A DNA stretch of 64,000 nt from Albula goreensis (Eukaryota > Chordata > Actinopteri > Albuliformes > Albulidae), in NCBI GenBank assembly GCA_022829145.1, contig CM040745.1:30959406-31023405 (forward strand). Reading direction: 5' to 3'. The notes under the pieces were generated by a model. The model was not told where the DNA came from, made no database searches, and saw only the letters and a list, made by a program, of their open reading frames with translations. Positions 24,033 through 42,630 of this stretch are shown piece by piece. The translations under genes and the position numbers were made by a program. Numbering within the stretch: the stretch's first letter is position 1; the number at the start of each line of letters is the position of its first letter.

Positions 24033-27000
24033 GGTTCCCTACCTGGTCCCAGGGCCTCCTCATGTATGCAGTTTTTAGCTTCAGCCAGTCCTTTTTGACT
24101 GGTTTACATTTTTGTGCACATGTTCATTCTCATCAAACTGATTTGATCAATATGTCAGTTTAGCACATTCTCATTTACTATGCACATTTTCTTTTCATCT
24201 CTTAAGTCTCCACTCGATCTCTGCTTTAGTTTACTATCAGTGACGAGGTGTCTGTAGTTTCAGTGTTTTGGATCCCACTACAAATTCAGTGCATTTCACA
24301 GAAAATGACAACATGCATTTTATGATAGCAGAGCTCACTGCCAGTTTCTGAAAAAGTCATATTCATATGAGATATTTATTCCTCACTGCATGGATTTCTA
24401 CTGTTGGCACAGTGTGGTTTAATGAAGCAATTAATATCACAGAGAGTTGCAGCTGGGGTTGTAATGAAAACTAGCATACATGGTGTGAAGACAGAAGAAA
24501 ATTGTACATATGCAAAAAGACAGCGAGTGTGAGAGAGAGAGAAAGAAAGACAAACACCGTTTAACAAAATGTAATAAAAACTTAGAGAAGTCACAGGGTC
24601 CAAAATCAGCTACTTAGCATTTTATAAAAATGGATTAAGCAGTGAATGGCAAACATAGGTGGATGAGAGTAAGGTAAATTGTAAGAGAAACTGCATGAAT
24701 ATTATGATCACACACTTTCTTAACGCATACCAGTCTCAGTATCAGAGAATCAGAGAATCTATCAGCGATGGCACAGCTGCCTGCAGCCCCACCCTATCTT
24801 ATTTGTGAATTCACAGATAAACAGCTTCAATACCAAGTATTTGTGTCTTACTGTCATACTCTGCTCTGACCACAGGGATTAGTAATTCACAATGACATGA
24901 CTAGCTGTCTCATGTAGAGGGACTATGGGACAAACCATGGACAGTGATGCAGAGGTCACATCATGGGTGAACCTTAAAATATAGAGACCCAGTACACAGC
25001 TGGGAGAGAGCAAGCTAAAACATATTGTGTGTTTTTCAGCAATCACCATGAACTCAACTGTATGTAAGCTAAATGTTGTAAAGAAAAAAAGGAAATTGCA
25101 TTTCCATGTCACATTCACATTTTGTGCCTCATGCCAGATGCTTATGGCATGTTCATAAACATCACATCATGTGCATAACTTCCAATGCCCAGGATGATAC
25201 TTGATAAATAATTAAACATTTTCACAATGTGTTTGACAACTGGAGCACAGCACACATTTTATTAAAACGTAAAGAGAGTAAACGTGGTGTCTTTATATGT
25301 GTGTGATAAACATATCTACATATGCATTGAGGGCATAACTCATTCTGAAGACAGTAAATATTCCCCAATCATTCATTTATTTTTAAGTCATTTAATTGGC
25401 ATGCCCTTTGTTGTAAAAATGTGCTTCTATTTCAATCGATGCCTTCTACGTTTGTTAATTTTCCTTGAAACAAGAACATGCTCCAGTTTACCAATCTTGT
25501 AACAAGTGATACTCTATTGTATGAAATTTTACTAAATTCATTTGCAGAATCCTATAGCCTCCTTATTTTTTACAAGTCTATCAATAATGTGTGGGGAGTA
25601 GTGTTGGTGAAATTTGGCTTCCTTGTTACTAGAAGAGAACATTGCTTTAGTCTGAAGCTTAGGCATAAGTCTCTCATGTCTGAGAAAGCTCTTACATTTC
25701 TCAGGGGTGAAGACAGAGACTTTTGGGGGTTAAAATACATTTTATAATAACATTTCCACTGAAAGTTTAAGTAAATTGCTTTGTCAGTCTCTTACTTTTC
25801 TCCCGGCACCATGGTAGAGATGTCCTTGGTATTTGTGTCAAGAAATTTAAAAAAATAATCTCAAGGGCAACAGCAAGAATTAAGGTAATAAGGCCTGTGT
25901 TTTTGGTTTTATGAATCGTATTTACACGTAGACATTGATACTTTCACGATTATGGGCCAAACCTCAAGTGAGACTTTGCAAGTGAATCTTTGCTAGTTGA
26001 ATTTTTACAGAACATGTTTTATATATCAGTGGAAGCTTGAACTTTGTTGACCTCTTTAGGTTAACTATATCATCTTCATATTCATAATTAATTCAGTCAG
26101 CAAATCAAAATTCACAATTCTGGGGTGAATCATCCTATCATGCTTCAGTTCACCTAGAAACCCAACACCATACAAAACACACCGGTAACCTTTCAATCAC
26201 AGACACACACACACACAAACCATATGGAGCCAATAGAAGTGAACAAGCACATTTCATTGATGGTGCCACCCTTAGTCATTATGGCATGCATGCTGTTTTC
26301 AATTAAGTCAATATGACAAGACGTCATATCAGCATCCTACAGTAATCAACACTGCAATCAGGGGCCTATTTCTGCAGGAGGACTTTCTCATCAGTTTGGT
26401 AGAAGTGAAGCAGGGCACAGTTATAATTAGAGTTGATTACTTGCTCTCATGTGCTTTGAATCACTTATGAAGTGAACTGTGACTGACCTGAGCCCATTAA
26501 AGAGGTATTTTACATCCACACCTTCCTCCACCTTTGGAACATTAGCTTCTGAATTAAAATTTCTTGACTGCAGTTATTTCATAAAACTCTTGACAGTTGG
26601 CACAAAATACTTAAAAACCTTGAACAGAAAATTGGAGACTGTGTCTTTTCAAAGGTTATTTTAGGTAGACTTTCGTCTTACCTCTCCATTCACTTGACAT
26701 GGAATAATTGCAATTACAGTGTAATGCATTTGAAAGTACTTTGTCCATTCAGTGAATTCAGACAGCTGGCTTTCAATTACAATTCGACTAGGTCATGGAA
26801 TATGCTGAAAAACAGTGTATAGTCCTGCTGTTTTAAAGACTTAAAAGGGGCTGTTTAAAGGGGAATTTCACTTTGGTAAACAATTGGGCTCTACATTATC
26901 TCTGCATCAGCCATGTATTCATGAACAAGGTCTGAGGCCTAAACAGACTGACATAAGACTCAGTTCGTTCAGGAGACAGAATGAAAAGAAAATGATTCCA

Positions 27001-28073
27001 CCAACTTCATGAGAACACAGCAGGGGTAAGGAAACTAGAGCTTAAGTGTTACTACAGGAAAATGCCTTTTTAAGAAAAAAATCAACAGTGGATAGAGGTT
27101 TCTTCCCCAAAATACTATTGTCCACATATTAATTCAGAGTTGGAAGTACAAATAAGTGACCAATCACAAACAAACTGACTGCAGATTTAACTAAATGTAA
27201 CCATTTTCATTTTAAATGTTAGTGCTCCAGCACCTTACATAAGTGGCTCAAAGCAGTAAATTATATTATTAATATCGATTTTTTTGATTCAGTGTACAAC
27301 AATGTTATTTCACAGGAACATGCACATTTTTCTTCAAAAATGAAAATAAATACCATATTTTGAACAGAAAATTATGGTCACATTCTGGGTCCATTAACAA
27401 AGAAGCAGTCTCAGTGCAGCTCACAGCAGCATCAATGTGAGAGACACAGATCATTCCTGTTAAAAGCATACTGACAGTAACAGTAGGGAATTAACCCATT
27501 TTCAATGCTTTTGTGTTCCCAAGTGACCTCAGAATTTTCAGAGGAGTCTTTGTTGGATTTTGTTCCTAAAGAATTGAAAAACTTGATGAAAAACAAAATG
27601 GCTTTGCTTTGTCAAAAAAGTCAAACTAATGCAATAAAACCAGGATATGTATGGAAAGTGGGTCAGCAGACATAACCTTACCCGAAAATATCATACAAAT
27701 ATGAAATCCCGCTGATATGTTACTGCAAACCTGCTGCCTGGGATGACATCATCTTTAACTTTGACTCATAATTATATTCCTGACAAAAAATGTTTTATGT
27801 GCCAGTAGGGGTTGACAATGCTGAAAAAGCAGGGACATTCAAATAACAAACCCACAGCCCTTGCATTTGACCCATGTCCAACACACTGCTGTTGCACCGT
27901 CAACAGAATTGCTCACAGGATAGCTAATGAGCATGACAAATGAGATGGATGCCAGATTAAAGAAGCCACTACTACACAGCATCAGGGCGGCTCTGTATAC
28001 ACTTCTGTCCACCGACACCATTCGCCCAAAGGCATTTCATGGAAAGAAGGTGCATGATTGCTCAAACATTCTT

Positions 28074-28076
<3 letters not shown>
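24033..28076. other. ramp1 3' UTR and intergenic DNA
   Basis: The first part is the ramp1 3' UTR; a possible AATAAA lies at 24573-24578. The rest is AT-rich with no splice-bounded exon or identifiable repeat family. Short open frames here have no recognisable product. Confidence 0.5.
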
Positions 28077-28130
<54 letters not shown>

Positions 28131-28166
28131 TGTGTATGTGAGTGTGTGTGTGTGTGTGTGTGTGTG
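28077..28166. repeat. (TG)n microsatellite
   Basis: About 90 bases of TG with a few GA and TA interruptions. Confidence 0.95.
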
Positions 28167-34041
<5,875 letters not shown>

Positions 34042-35252
34042 CACCAATCAGCCATAACATTATGACCACCTGCCTAATATTGTGTAGGTCCCCCTTTTGC
34101 TGCAAAAACAGCCCTGACTTATTGAGGAATGGACTCCACTAGGCCTCTGAAGGTGTGCTGTGGCATCTGGCACCAAGATGTTAGCAGTAGATCCTTTAAG
34201 TCCTGTAAGTTGTGAGGTGGGGCCTCCATGGATCAGACTTGCTTGTCCAGCACATCCCACAGATGCTCGATTGGATTGAGATCTGGGAAATTTGGAGGCC
34301 AAGTCAACACTTTGAACTCGTTTTTTGTGTTCCTCAAACCATTCCTGAACCATTTTTGCTTTATGGCAGGGCGCATAATCCTGCTGAAAGAGGCCACTGC
34401 CATCAGGGAATACCATGTCTATTAAACGGTGTACATGGTCTGCAACTATGCTTACGTGTCAAAGTAACATCCACATGAATGGCAGGATCCAAGGTTTCCC
34501 AGCAGAACATTGCCCAAAGCATCACACTTCCTCTGCCGGCTTGCCTTCTTCCCATAATGCATCCTGGTGCCATGTGTTCCCCAGGTAAAGGATGCACACG
34601 CGCCCGACCATCCACGTGATGTAAAAGAAAACATGATTCATCAGACCAAGTCACCTTCTTCCATTGCTCTATGGTCCAATTCTGATGCTCACGTGCCCAT
34701 TGTTGGCACTTTCGGCTATGGAAAGGGGTCAGCATGAGCACCCTGACTGGTCTGCGGCTATGCAGCCCCATACGCAACAAACTGCGATGCACTGTGTGCT
34801 CTGACACCTTTCTATCAGAACCAGCATTAACTTTTTCAGCAATGTGAACTACAGTAGCTCGTCTGTTGGATCAGACCACATGTGCCAGCCTTCGCTCCCC
34901 ACGTGCATCAATGAGCCTTGGCCACTCATGACCTTGTCGCTGGTTCACCGCTTTTCCTTCCTTGGACCACTTTTGATAGGTACTGACCACTGCAGACCCC
35001 GAACGCCCCACAAGAGCTGCAGTTTTGGAGATGCTCTGACCCAATCATTTAGCCATCACAATTTGGCCCTTGTCAAAGTCGCTTAAATCCTTATGCTTGC
35101 CCATTTTTCCTGCTTCTAACACATCAACTTTGAGCACAGAATGTTCACTTGCTGCCAAATATATCCCACCCACTGACAGGTGCCATGATAACGAGGTAAT
35201 CAGTGTTATTCACTTCACCTGTCAGTAGTCATAATGTTACGGCTGATCGGTG
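34042..35252 (-). mobile_element. Tc1-type DNA transposon, 1.2 kb, with terminal inverted repeats
   Basis: The left end (CACCAATCAGCC from 34042) and right end (GGCTGATCGGTG up to 35252) are imperfect inverted repeats of about 28 bp. The left end follows TA, the Tc1/mariner target; the expected right TA reads AT, so the flank has decayed. The interior encodes a broken transposase on the minus strand. Length and layout are typical of Tc1 elements in fish. Confidence 0.93.
34233..35104 (-). pseudogene. Broken Tc1-type transposase
   Basis: The frame starts at 35104 (MGKHKDLSDFDKGQI...) but meets an in-frame TGA after 19 residues. Further on, 34403-34807 is open (134 codons) with the motif WSDESCF carrying the first catalytic Asp. 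A frameshift follows, then FQQDYAPCH with the second Asp, another shift, and finally FPDLNPIEHLW with the glutamate region, ending at 34233. All three catalytic regions can be found, but in different frames, so the element cannot make its own transposase. Helix-turn-helix DNA-binding remnants lie in the N-terminal third. Confidence 0.9.
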
Positions 35253-35926
35253 ATGCAAAACGCTGATATTGTTGATGCAAAAAATTCTAATCAGTGCTTA
35301 AAACAGAGTTACAGCAAAATAATGTCTATTTTTGGTTTTTATGTAAACCTGCATTTATATAAACCTGCAAAACATGCAGTTCTTTTGAAAGACACCGTTA
35401 TCCACAAGGATACACTATGATATTATGTTTTTTTCTTACTATATCTATGCCAGTTTTCTCCCATTCCATGTTGTGATGATTGAGTGGCACCTGTGAAAGC
35501 CTATTTGCAGAGTCCCAAATCCTCTGTGCTACACGTACACCCAGTAGGAGAGATACAGCTGTTTCTGCCCTCAAATTAGCTTGCTTGGAGTGAGACTTTT
35601 GCTAAATAAATTTGCCTATTAAGTTACTTTCTTTCCTTTCAAATCAAAAATTAAATACCCAGAGATCCACTCTCGTTGGATTAAATCTGGAGTCTGCAAA
35701 ATAAAACTGAAGAGGTGGCAATATGGCTATTGATGGCTGAATATCGTGTTTAAATGGGTGACAGAATATCACTGCTTTTACATACTAGATGATAAATACA
35801 GGTTTTCCACTGTGGTTGAATATAGCTGCTTTTACACACTGGCTGTGCCTTTGCAGGAGGATAGAACTACAAAATGAATGCATGGGAAAACTGGAGAGAA
35901 ACAGGAGGAATAGAGAGAGAGAGAGA

Positions 35927-35965
<39 letters not shown>

Positions 35966-37599
35966 CTAAACCAAAACTTTTCAGATCAAAGGGTACCGTC
36001 TCTCGTTGCTGTGGTCCTCAAGGCTCCTGCTCAGATGACTTTCATTCTTCCCCTGACACTTCAATGACTTTTTAAGAATGAACATATCATTTTCAAAGAT
36101 TGTTTTTATTGCTGCAATACTCAGGATTCTGTGAAACTGGCTTTGAAGACTTGGGGGTGGAATCCTCAGAATGTTTGAACTACTTTGTGTCCATAAGGAC
36201 TTTTGCTTGGACACGAGGCACAAAGTATTATCTGAGTGAGCTTCATATAAATTCTGCAGTAAGTTACTTTATATGCATGAGCAGAAATGTGAACACAATA
36301 TTACACATGCATATGGTTTATAAGCTGTAAATGAAACAGCTGTAAATCAAATCGTGTATAATGTGGGCAAATTTGAATTGTCAAGGAAAGTGTCTAACCA
36401 TTTTTTTGATTTTTTTGATTTTTTTGACTTTTTAATGATTTTTATGAATACATTTTTTTAACCAAAACCTTTTGAAATATATTTTGAAACCTTTCCCTTT
36501 TTCCACAGCAGTATTGATCCTATGGCTGGTATAACAGAAAGCACACCAGTTCTGTGCCAGTCTCTTGCAGCTATTATATGTTCTCAAAGGTATTAAAGTA
36601 AATGCGTTTATGTGAATAAGCAATTTCTGCTGGTATAACTCCTTCATAGACTCAACAGGGCTGGCCACCAAGTTGAACAATTTTTCAGCTAAAGTAATTC
36701 ACTGATATAGCACTGCTACTGCAGTAGTTGGCATTGATTGGTCCTCTTAGTGCTGTCAAAACCACCCCCTTCAGTCAGTCTGTTAGAAAGTACCTATTGC
36801 TGAAATAATTTCAACTCACTAATGGAATTCTGTCCTAATGAGAGAGAGAACACTTCAACTTGAGCACAGGTTGGGAATAGCTAATGTACAGCTATCTGCG
36901 AGCAATATCATTATATAAATTTTAATGAAGGGAAGATGAGTAAAGGTGATACTAAACAAAATATGTCCTAATTTTTGTCTTGAGATGACATGCCAGAGCA
37001 AAATAAAAGAAGGAGGCATAGAGAGAAAGAGAGATGTAGATTAAAGGATTTGAAAAAAAAAAACAAAGAAACACTGAGGTGAAAATATCTGGAGGTGATT
37101 TTGGGACGTGTTTAGAAAAGACCCCACTGACCAGGACCTGTCAGAATGCATTATGGTTAGATGGGCAGTGTACCTCTTTTGTGTGGGAGATATCAGACAC
37201 TGAGCTGAGAGGAGAGACAGACAGAAAAAGACAGGTACCAAGCAGTGGAGATAACTCTGACAAACTCTCTGAAATGCTTTTTTATGACATTTATTTATTG
37301 ACACTTTATTAAAAATACACTTTGTTTTCCCCAGATATAATTTTTTAAGCTAGTCAACAAATTAATACATTAATGCAAACAATTGGAGTGACACTGAGAA
37401 AAAAAGGTCTAATGTACTAATGTTTATTAATCTCTATATTGCTGTTTAGGACATAGCTGGAGTGTAAATGATCTGGAAATTTCCATGATTGAATCATTCA
37501 TATGCAGATCATTTTAATGGAAAGCATGTCTGACTATCCAATTCAGTGCTACCTCAAATCCAGAGCAGGTGATCACATTGCGCAGTAAATGTGTAGTCT
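35253..37599. other. Intergenic DNA with a GA microsatellite
   Basis: AT-rich with low-complexity T-rich stretches (36398-36460). I see no gene. Confidence 0.5.
35912..35961. repeat. (GA)n microsatellite
   Basis: About 50 bases of GA with one AGGAAG interruption. Confidence 0.9.
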
Positions 37600-37740
37600 G
37601 TAGTGTAGTGGCTAAGGTATGTGGCTAGGCCCCCTGAGGTTGGTGGTTCAAGACCCAGTCTGGCCCTTAACCCCATATTGTTCCCAAGGGGGATTGGCCC
37701 TTGGTTAGCCTAATCAACTATAAGTTGCTGAATAGACATG
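37600..37740 (+). mobile_element. tRNA-derived SINE fragment
   Basis: An A-box-like TAGTGGCTAAGG (37606-37617) and a B-box-like GGTTCAAGACC (37645-37655) are spaced as in an internal RNA polymerase III promoter. The following body (CCCTTAACCCC..., AATCAACTATAAGTTGCT) resembles fish tRNA-head SINEs. The 3' tail is lost or mutated. Confidence 0.75.
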
Positions 37741-38043
37741 TCACCTAAATGTGATAATAATAATTAATAATTATGATATTACAGCATCGCCATAACATGG
37801 TGATATATTCAAATATCCTTGTTAGCTGAGGATGTGGGAAGTCACCATGGATACTCCACACCTGACTCAAGCCAGGTGAACGTTTGAGGAAGAAGGAAGG
37901 CTGACATGACCAGTGAAATGGCAAGTGCTTATGCTTGCCCTATAAGATGGATTTGACAAAATCTCATCTCTGGACTCTCAGAAAACTGGCTCACAACATT
38001 AAGTACAAACACAGCTTATCTTACCTCCAACACATTGCATAGA

Positions 38044-38310
38044 AAACATTTTACATTTAACAATTTATCAGATGCCCTTATCTAATGCTACTTACACATT
38101 TCACATTTCTGCACATTATCTATTTATACAGCTGGATGTTAACTGAGGTGATTGGGGCTAAGTACAGCAGCCTTCAACCCGGGGGTTACCTGGCAGGCCC
38201 TGAACTATTACGCAATAGCACTGTTCCAGTGGCATATACCCCAGCGTTTATGAGGCAGTGATGCACTGAGGCAGGTGGATGCAGGTGATTGTGTACCTTG
38301 GACAGGTATT
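38044..38310. repeat. Dispersed fish repeat remnant
   Basis: The sequence TTTACATTTAACAATTTATC followed by AGATGCCCTTATC and CTACTTACAC is a decayed form of a repeat start common in fish genomes; the downstream part (TATACAGCTGGATGTTAACT) fits the same family. I infer the family from memory. Confidence 0.5.
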
Positions 38311-41176
38311 ATCCCATCTTAGCCATGCTGCGGTGCCATGTTCAAGGCAAGGAACTGGGGGAATGCATAAAGCAGGAGAGCAGGTTAAGCAACAGACTCA
38401 AATAGATGGGGTCACAAGTTAGACTGACATATTGCAGAGCCATGGTTTTCTATTAAAATACCAACCCAATAAACAAATAAATAAACATTCCAACACAACT
38501 AAGTTAATTTGAACTAAAGTTAAAATTTCAGCTGTGTAGTTGTTTCATGTGTCACAGATGTAGCTTCAGAGAGAGAAAGAGTGAGAAAACTTAGCCCACT
38601 GATCAAAGGAGCCTGCTTCAGCACAGTCTGGATAATTTAGCTGAGGCAGCAAGACACTGAGTTCTCAGACATGGGCTTTTCTGTCCCCTGTTTATTTCCC
38701 CAAAAATGCTAATTCATTGTCAACTGTTGCGGAAGACTATGTACTATGTGAACCATCAGCCCTCTTGAGGGCTCAGCACAGGGTTAGTGTTAACGATGTT
38801 TGACTGCCCCTGATTTATAAAGTGAGTGAGCTTATCCAGCTGCATAGAGGGTTGAGTATGGTGAATATGCAGAGCTATGTAAAACCCCCCTTCAGAACTG
38901 GAGTCTTTCCCATGACCTGATTAGTGACAGCAGTCCAGATCCATGGGAATCTGGACAAACAAGACGATTAAGATGCTGTACTAGATGGAGTAAATGACAT
39001 GTCCCACAGCCATCATCTCCTAAATGGTTATCCATTTTGAATTTAACAGGACCTGCAAGGTGCATGCAGCTGAACATGACACATGTGAAAGAGCTCCCTG
39101 AGAAAAGATGAAGTCTGTCTCATAAAACCGAGTCACCTCAACAAACTGACTCACCCTCTCCACTTCAGGATCACAGCACTGCAAGATATAACTCTCCACT
39201 CTCCTCGCCTGGAAGTGCCTCTCATTAAGATACACTTAATCTCACAGGTCTTTCATCTTTGATGTGCAGGGGGCGTCAAAACTTAAGGATAAGTGCATAA
39301 AAACAGAATACATCTTTGCTTTGATGCATTGGATGATATATAGAAAATTTCATGGATATTTATCCAAATGGGGCTCTCTGTTTCAGCAGGTAGATAAAAC
39401 AGGGGTTATGAATTAAAGGAAGTGAATTACTGGGTGAATAGCCCACATGAAAAATAAAGGGCCACGTCTGTAAGTCATTCAGTCATGAGGTGGCCAGACT
39501 GGTGTCCCTGGAGGTGGAGAAGCAGAGCCCCACACGAGCGCTCATTAATTCCACAACCACACTCTACTGCAGTGGCCTCAATCAGCAGGGACATCACATC
39601 ATTTCTGGTGCCAAGCGCGATGATCCCTCACTTCCCCTGTGGATTTAATGGCCCACTAAAGACGACAAAGGGCTTCATCCATTATTAACAAGTAGTCAAA
39701 GGGAACACGTCGCCTCTGTGAAGGACTCCAGTTAAGACGGATAAATAAATGATGAAGAGGAGGAGTAATTAGACCTGCACTGGAGCCAGGAGCCTGGGTC
39801 CATCGCCACTGTATCTCAGAGTAAGAACTACAGTGCCCCCCTCCTGCTGTGGAGTGGAATAGCACCATCATTGACCGTATAATGAACTATGGTCCAAATG
39901 GACAGGTAAGACTAAAAGGGATAGGAAGGAGAATCAGGGAGGGGCAAACTGAACAAAAGTAGAGTGCATTAGGATTTAAGGGGCAGAGAGTAGACAGATT
40001 AGACATAAATTAATTTCAGGTAGGATCAAAGGGACCAGCATGAGAGGTTGAAGTGCCAAGTGAGTCATGAAGGTGAGTAATTGTCAGAGTGCTATCCCAT
40101 GAGTCCTGCCAAGCTGAGCGATGGTGATTCTCACATGTCCAGCCTTTCTTACATGAACCCACGGAGCTGCTGCATCCGCTCTTCATCTACCTGAGAACCT
40201 CCGTCTCTATCATGAACATATCAGTATGTGTAAGAATGTGCCCTCTGATCTGGTTCCATTTATGAAAACAGGCCATTCGATGAAAAACAATAAATACAAC
40301 CCCCTCCCCCACCATTCAATTTAAGGTCTGTTTTGCATATCAACTCAGACACCAGAATCAGCTTAGGGAACCAACTGGTGAAAACCAGAGCTGCTCAATT
40401 ATGACTCATTATGACATGAACATATGGCGTGAAAAAGGTTGCTCAAGTGTTAAATTACCTTTCATTTACAATGCCAGTAATGTCCTGTCAAATTACCTTT
40501 AAAAAACAGAAGTCATTATTTAAATGTGCTGAAACTAATTCTCAGCAAGCAGTACCAAGAGGATTTACTTGTCTAAGAACTTAGATCAAAACATGAAAAA
40601 AGAAATAATGAGAAAGGAGGCAAGATTTCCTCAACTTCAGGACCAAAAACATTTTCTGTTTTAAAAACACTGTTTAATGTAGCATTAAATATAAAATATG
40701 AATATGTTTAAATATGGAAACATAGTAGGTTCAAATAAGTGACTACAAAGTTAGCTGTGTGGTTAACAGAATCACTGATGTTTATATCATATGGATGGGC
40801 TAATATTCCACACTGACTGTAACACTGAGAAAACCATATAATTATTTCAGTATGGAATTAAATTTTTTAATGAGGGAGGAGAAGCCGCATTATTGCCTTT
40901 GTCATTTGGTAGCCACTATTATTTGTGTCTGTCTTTTCAAAAACAGCTTTAAACATCAGCCATTTTAGCATAATATTATGGTACGCAGCCTGGCTTTTGA
41001 CAGATGGAAAGTTACTTTACGGAAGCGTTAATACAAAGAATCAGATACAGCTGTGTCAGCATTTTCTGGGCCAATAAAAATGTGTTTGTGCTGCAGCCAC
41101 CATTTCATTAATTAGGAAACTTGTCTTTTCCAGGGTAGTCATGTCAGGAATATATATGATGCTCATTAAAAAACTA
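38311..41176. other. Intergenic DNA, no gene seen
   Basis: No exon set. A GC-richer block at about 39478-39700 with homeodomain-type ATTA cores may be a conserved noncoding element. Confidence 0.45.
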
Positions 41177-42630
41177 CACTGTGTTCCTAATTATTATGCA
41201 AGTCACATATCAGTAGGATTTCAGATAAATAAACATTTAGTTTTTAGCTTTTCTACAAAAGTTTTTGCTTGTTTTATTTCTCCTATCCTTTTAGATAACT
41301 GGTATCAATCTCAGAAACGTTTGGGGAAACCTACTTACAGAGATTGTTCCACATAATTAAGCAAGTCACAGTTCTCATGCAATAGGAGGAGGAAGAAAGA
41401 TCTTTCTGAAGATGAAAAGTGTGAAACAGTGCAATATCTTGCAAAAGGCATGAAAACAATTGATACCTCAAGAAAACTGAAGAGAGATCATCATACTGTG
41501 AAAAAAACTTGTGTGTGATTCTTAGCGTGGACAAATTCGGTCACATAAAGGCTAATTAAGGAAAGTTTCTGTCAGGCAAATTAATAGTATTAAAAGGGCA
41601 GCTTTAAAAAAGTTGAGCAGCAAACAGGTATTTGAAGCTGCTGGTGTCTCTGGAGTCCCAAGAATCTCTCGATGCAGAATCCTCCAGAGGCTTGCAGGTG
41701 TGCATAAAACCATATTTTGGCCACCCCTAACTAATGCTCACAGAGAGAAACATTTTCAGTGGGCTCAGAAAAACATGAAGACTAATTTTCAAACAGTTTT
41801 AATCAATGAATGCCGTGCTACACTGGATAGTCCAGATGGATGGAGTTCTGGATGGTTGGTGAATGGCCACCCTGTTCCAACAACACTGCAACGTCAGCAA
41901 GGGGGCGGCGGAGTGATGATTTGGGCTGGAATATTGGGAAGTGAGATGATACATCCCTTTAGGATCCCTGAGGGTGTCAAAATGATCAAAATGATTTTCA
42001 TGCAGGACAACACAACATCCCATGCTGCAAAAAACACCATTGACTCCTTGGTTGCTATGGGCATGAAGGGAGAAAAGATCATGGCGTGGCCACACTCATC
42101 CCCTGACCTCAACCTTATTGAGCATCTGTGGAGCATCCTTAAAAGAAAAAGGAGGGTGGGTGGCAGTACACCTCAAAATAGCAGCTCTGGGAGGCAATAC
42201 TGGCATCCTCAAATGAAATACAGGCAGAAACTATACATGGACTTAAGTTCAATGGATGAGAGAGTTGTTAAAGTGATATCAAAGAAGGGCTCATATATTG
42301 CTATGTAAATGATCTATAAATATTTTTTTATTTAAATTGCATTTATTTTTTTGAAAAATGATTTGTTCACGCAACAAATACAACAGATTTCTGTTTCGAA
42401 TTCGTTACAACTGATCGAGTGTTTTCAAACTGTGTCATACATAATAATTTGGAACAATGTATTTTGAGTTCTTTTAAAAATATTTTAAAAATCTGTTGTC
42501 CTCATCAGTAGTTTTAATTGTAGTAACATCCACATTATAATATAATTGTTGAGGAAAAAATCCTTAATTGAATTGATTGTTCAGGAAAAACAAGAAAAAT
42601 GGCATGTGCATAATAATTTGGAACACGGTG
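41177..42630 (+). mobile_element. Tc1-type DNA transposon with IR/DR ends, 1.45 kb
   Basis: The left end CACTGTGTTCCTAATTATTA (from 41177, preceded by TA) pairs with the right end TAATAATTTGGAACACGGTG (to 42630). Each arm holds a second inner copy of the GTTCC...AATTAT...GCA motif: 41346-41370 on the left and about 42436-42459 on the right, roughly 165 bp inside the outer copy. This is the inverted-repeat/direct-repeat layout known from the Sleeping Beauty type of Tc1 elements. The right TA reads TG. Confidence 0.93.
41387..42308 (+). pseudogene. Degenerate Tc1-type transposase
   Basis: An open stretch at 41613-42308 (231 codons) includes ECRATLDSPDGW, QGGGGVMIWAGI, FMQDNTTSHAA and SSPDLNLIEHLW. 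The first catalytic Asp expected before ECRATLD is Asn (INECRATLD). Between PEGVKM and IFMQDN roughly 40 residues usual in the family are missing. Upstream, the DNA-binding part (about 41387-41518, KDLSEDEKCETVQYLAKGM) is in another frame and ends in TGA. The copy is therefore inactive. Confidence 0.88.
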
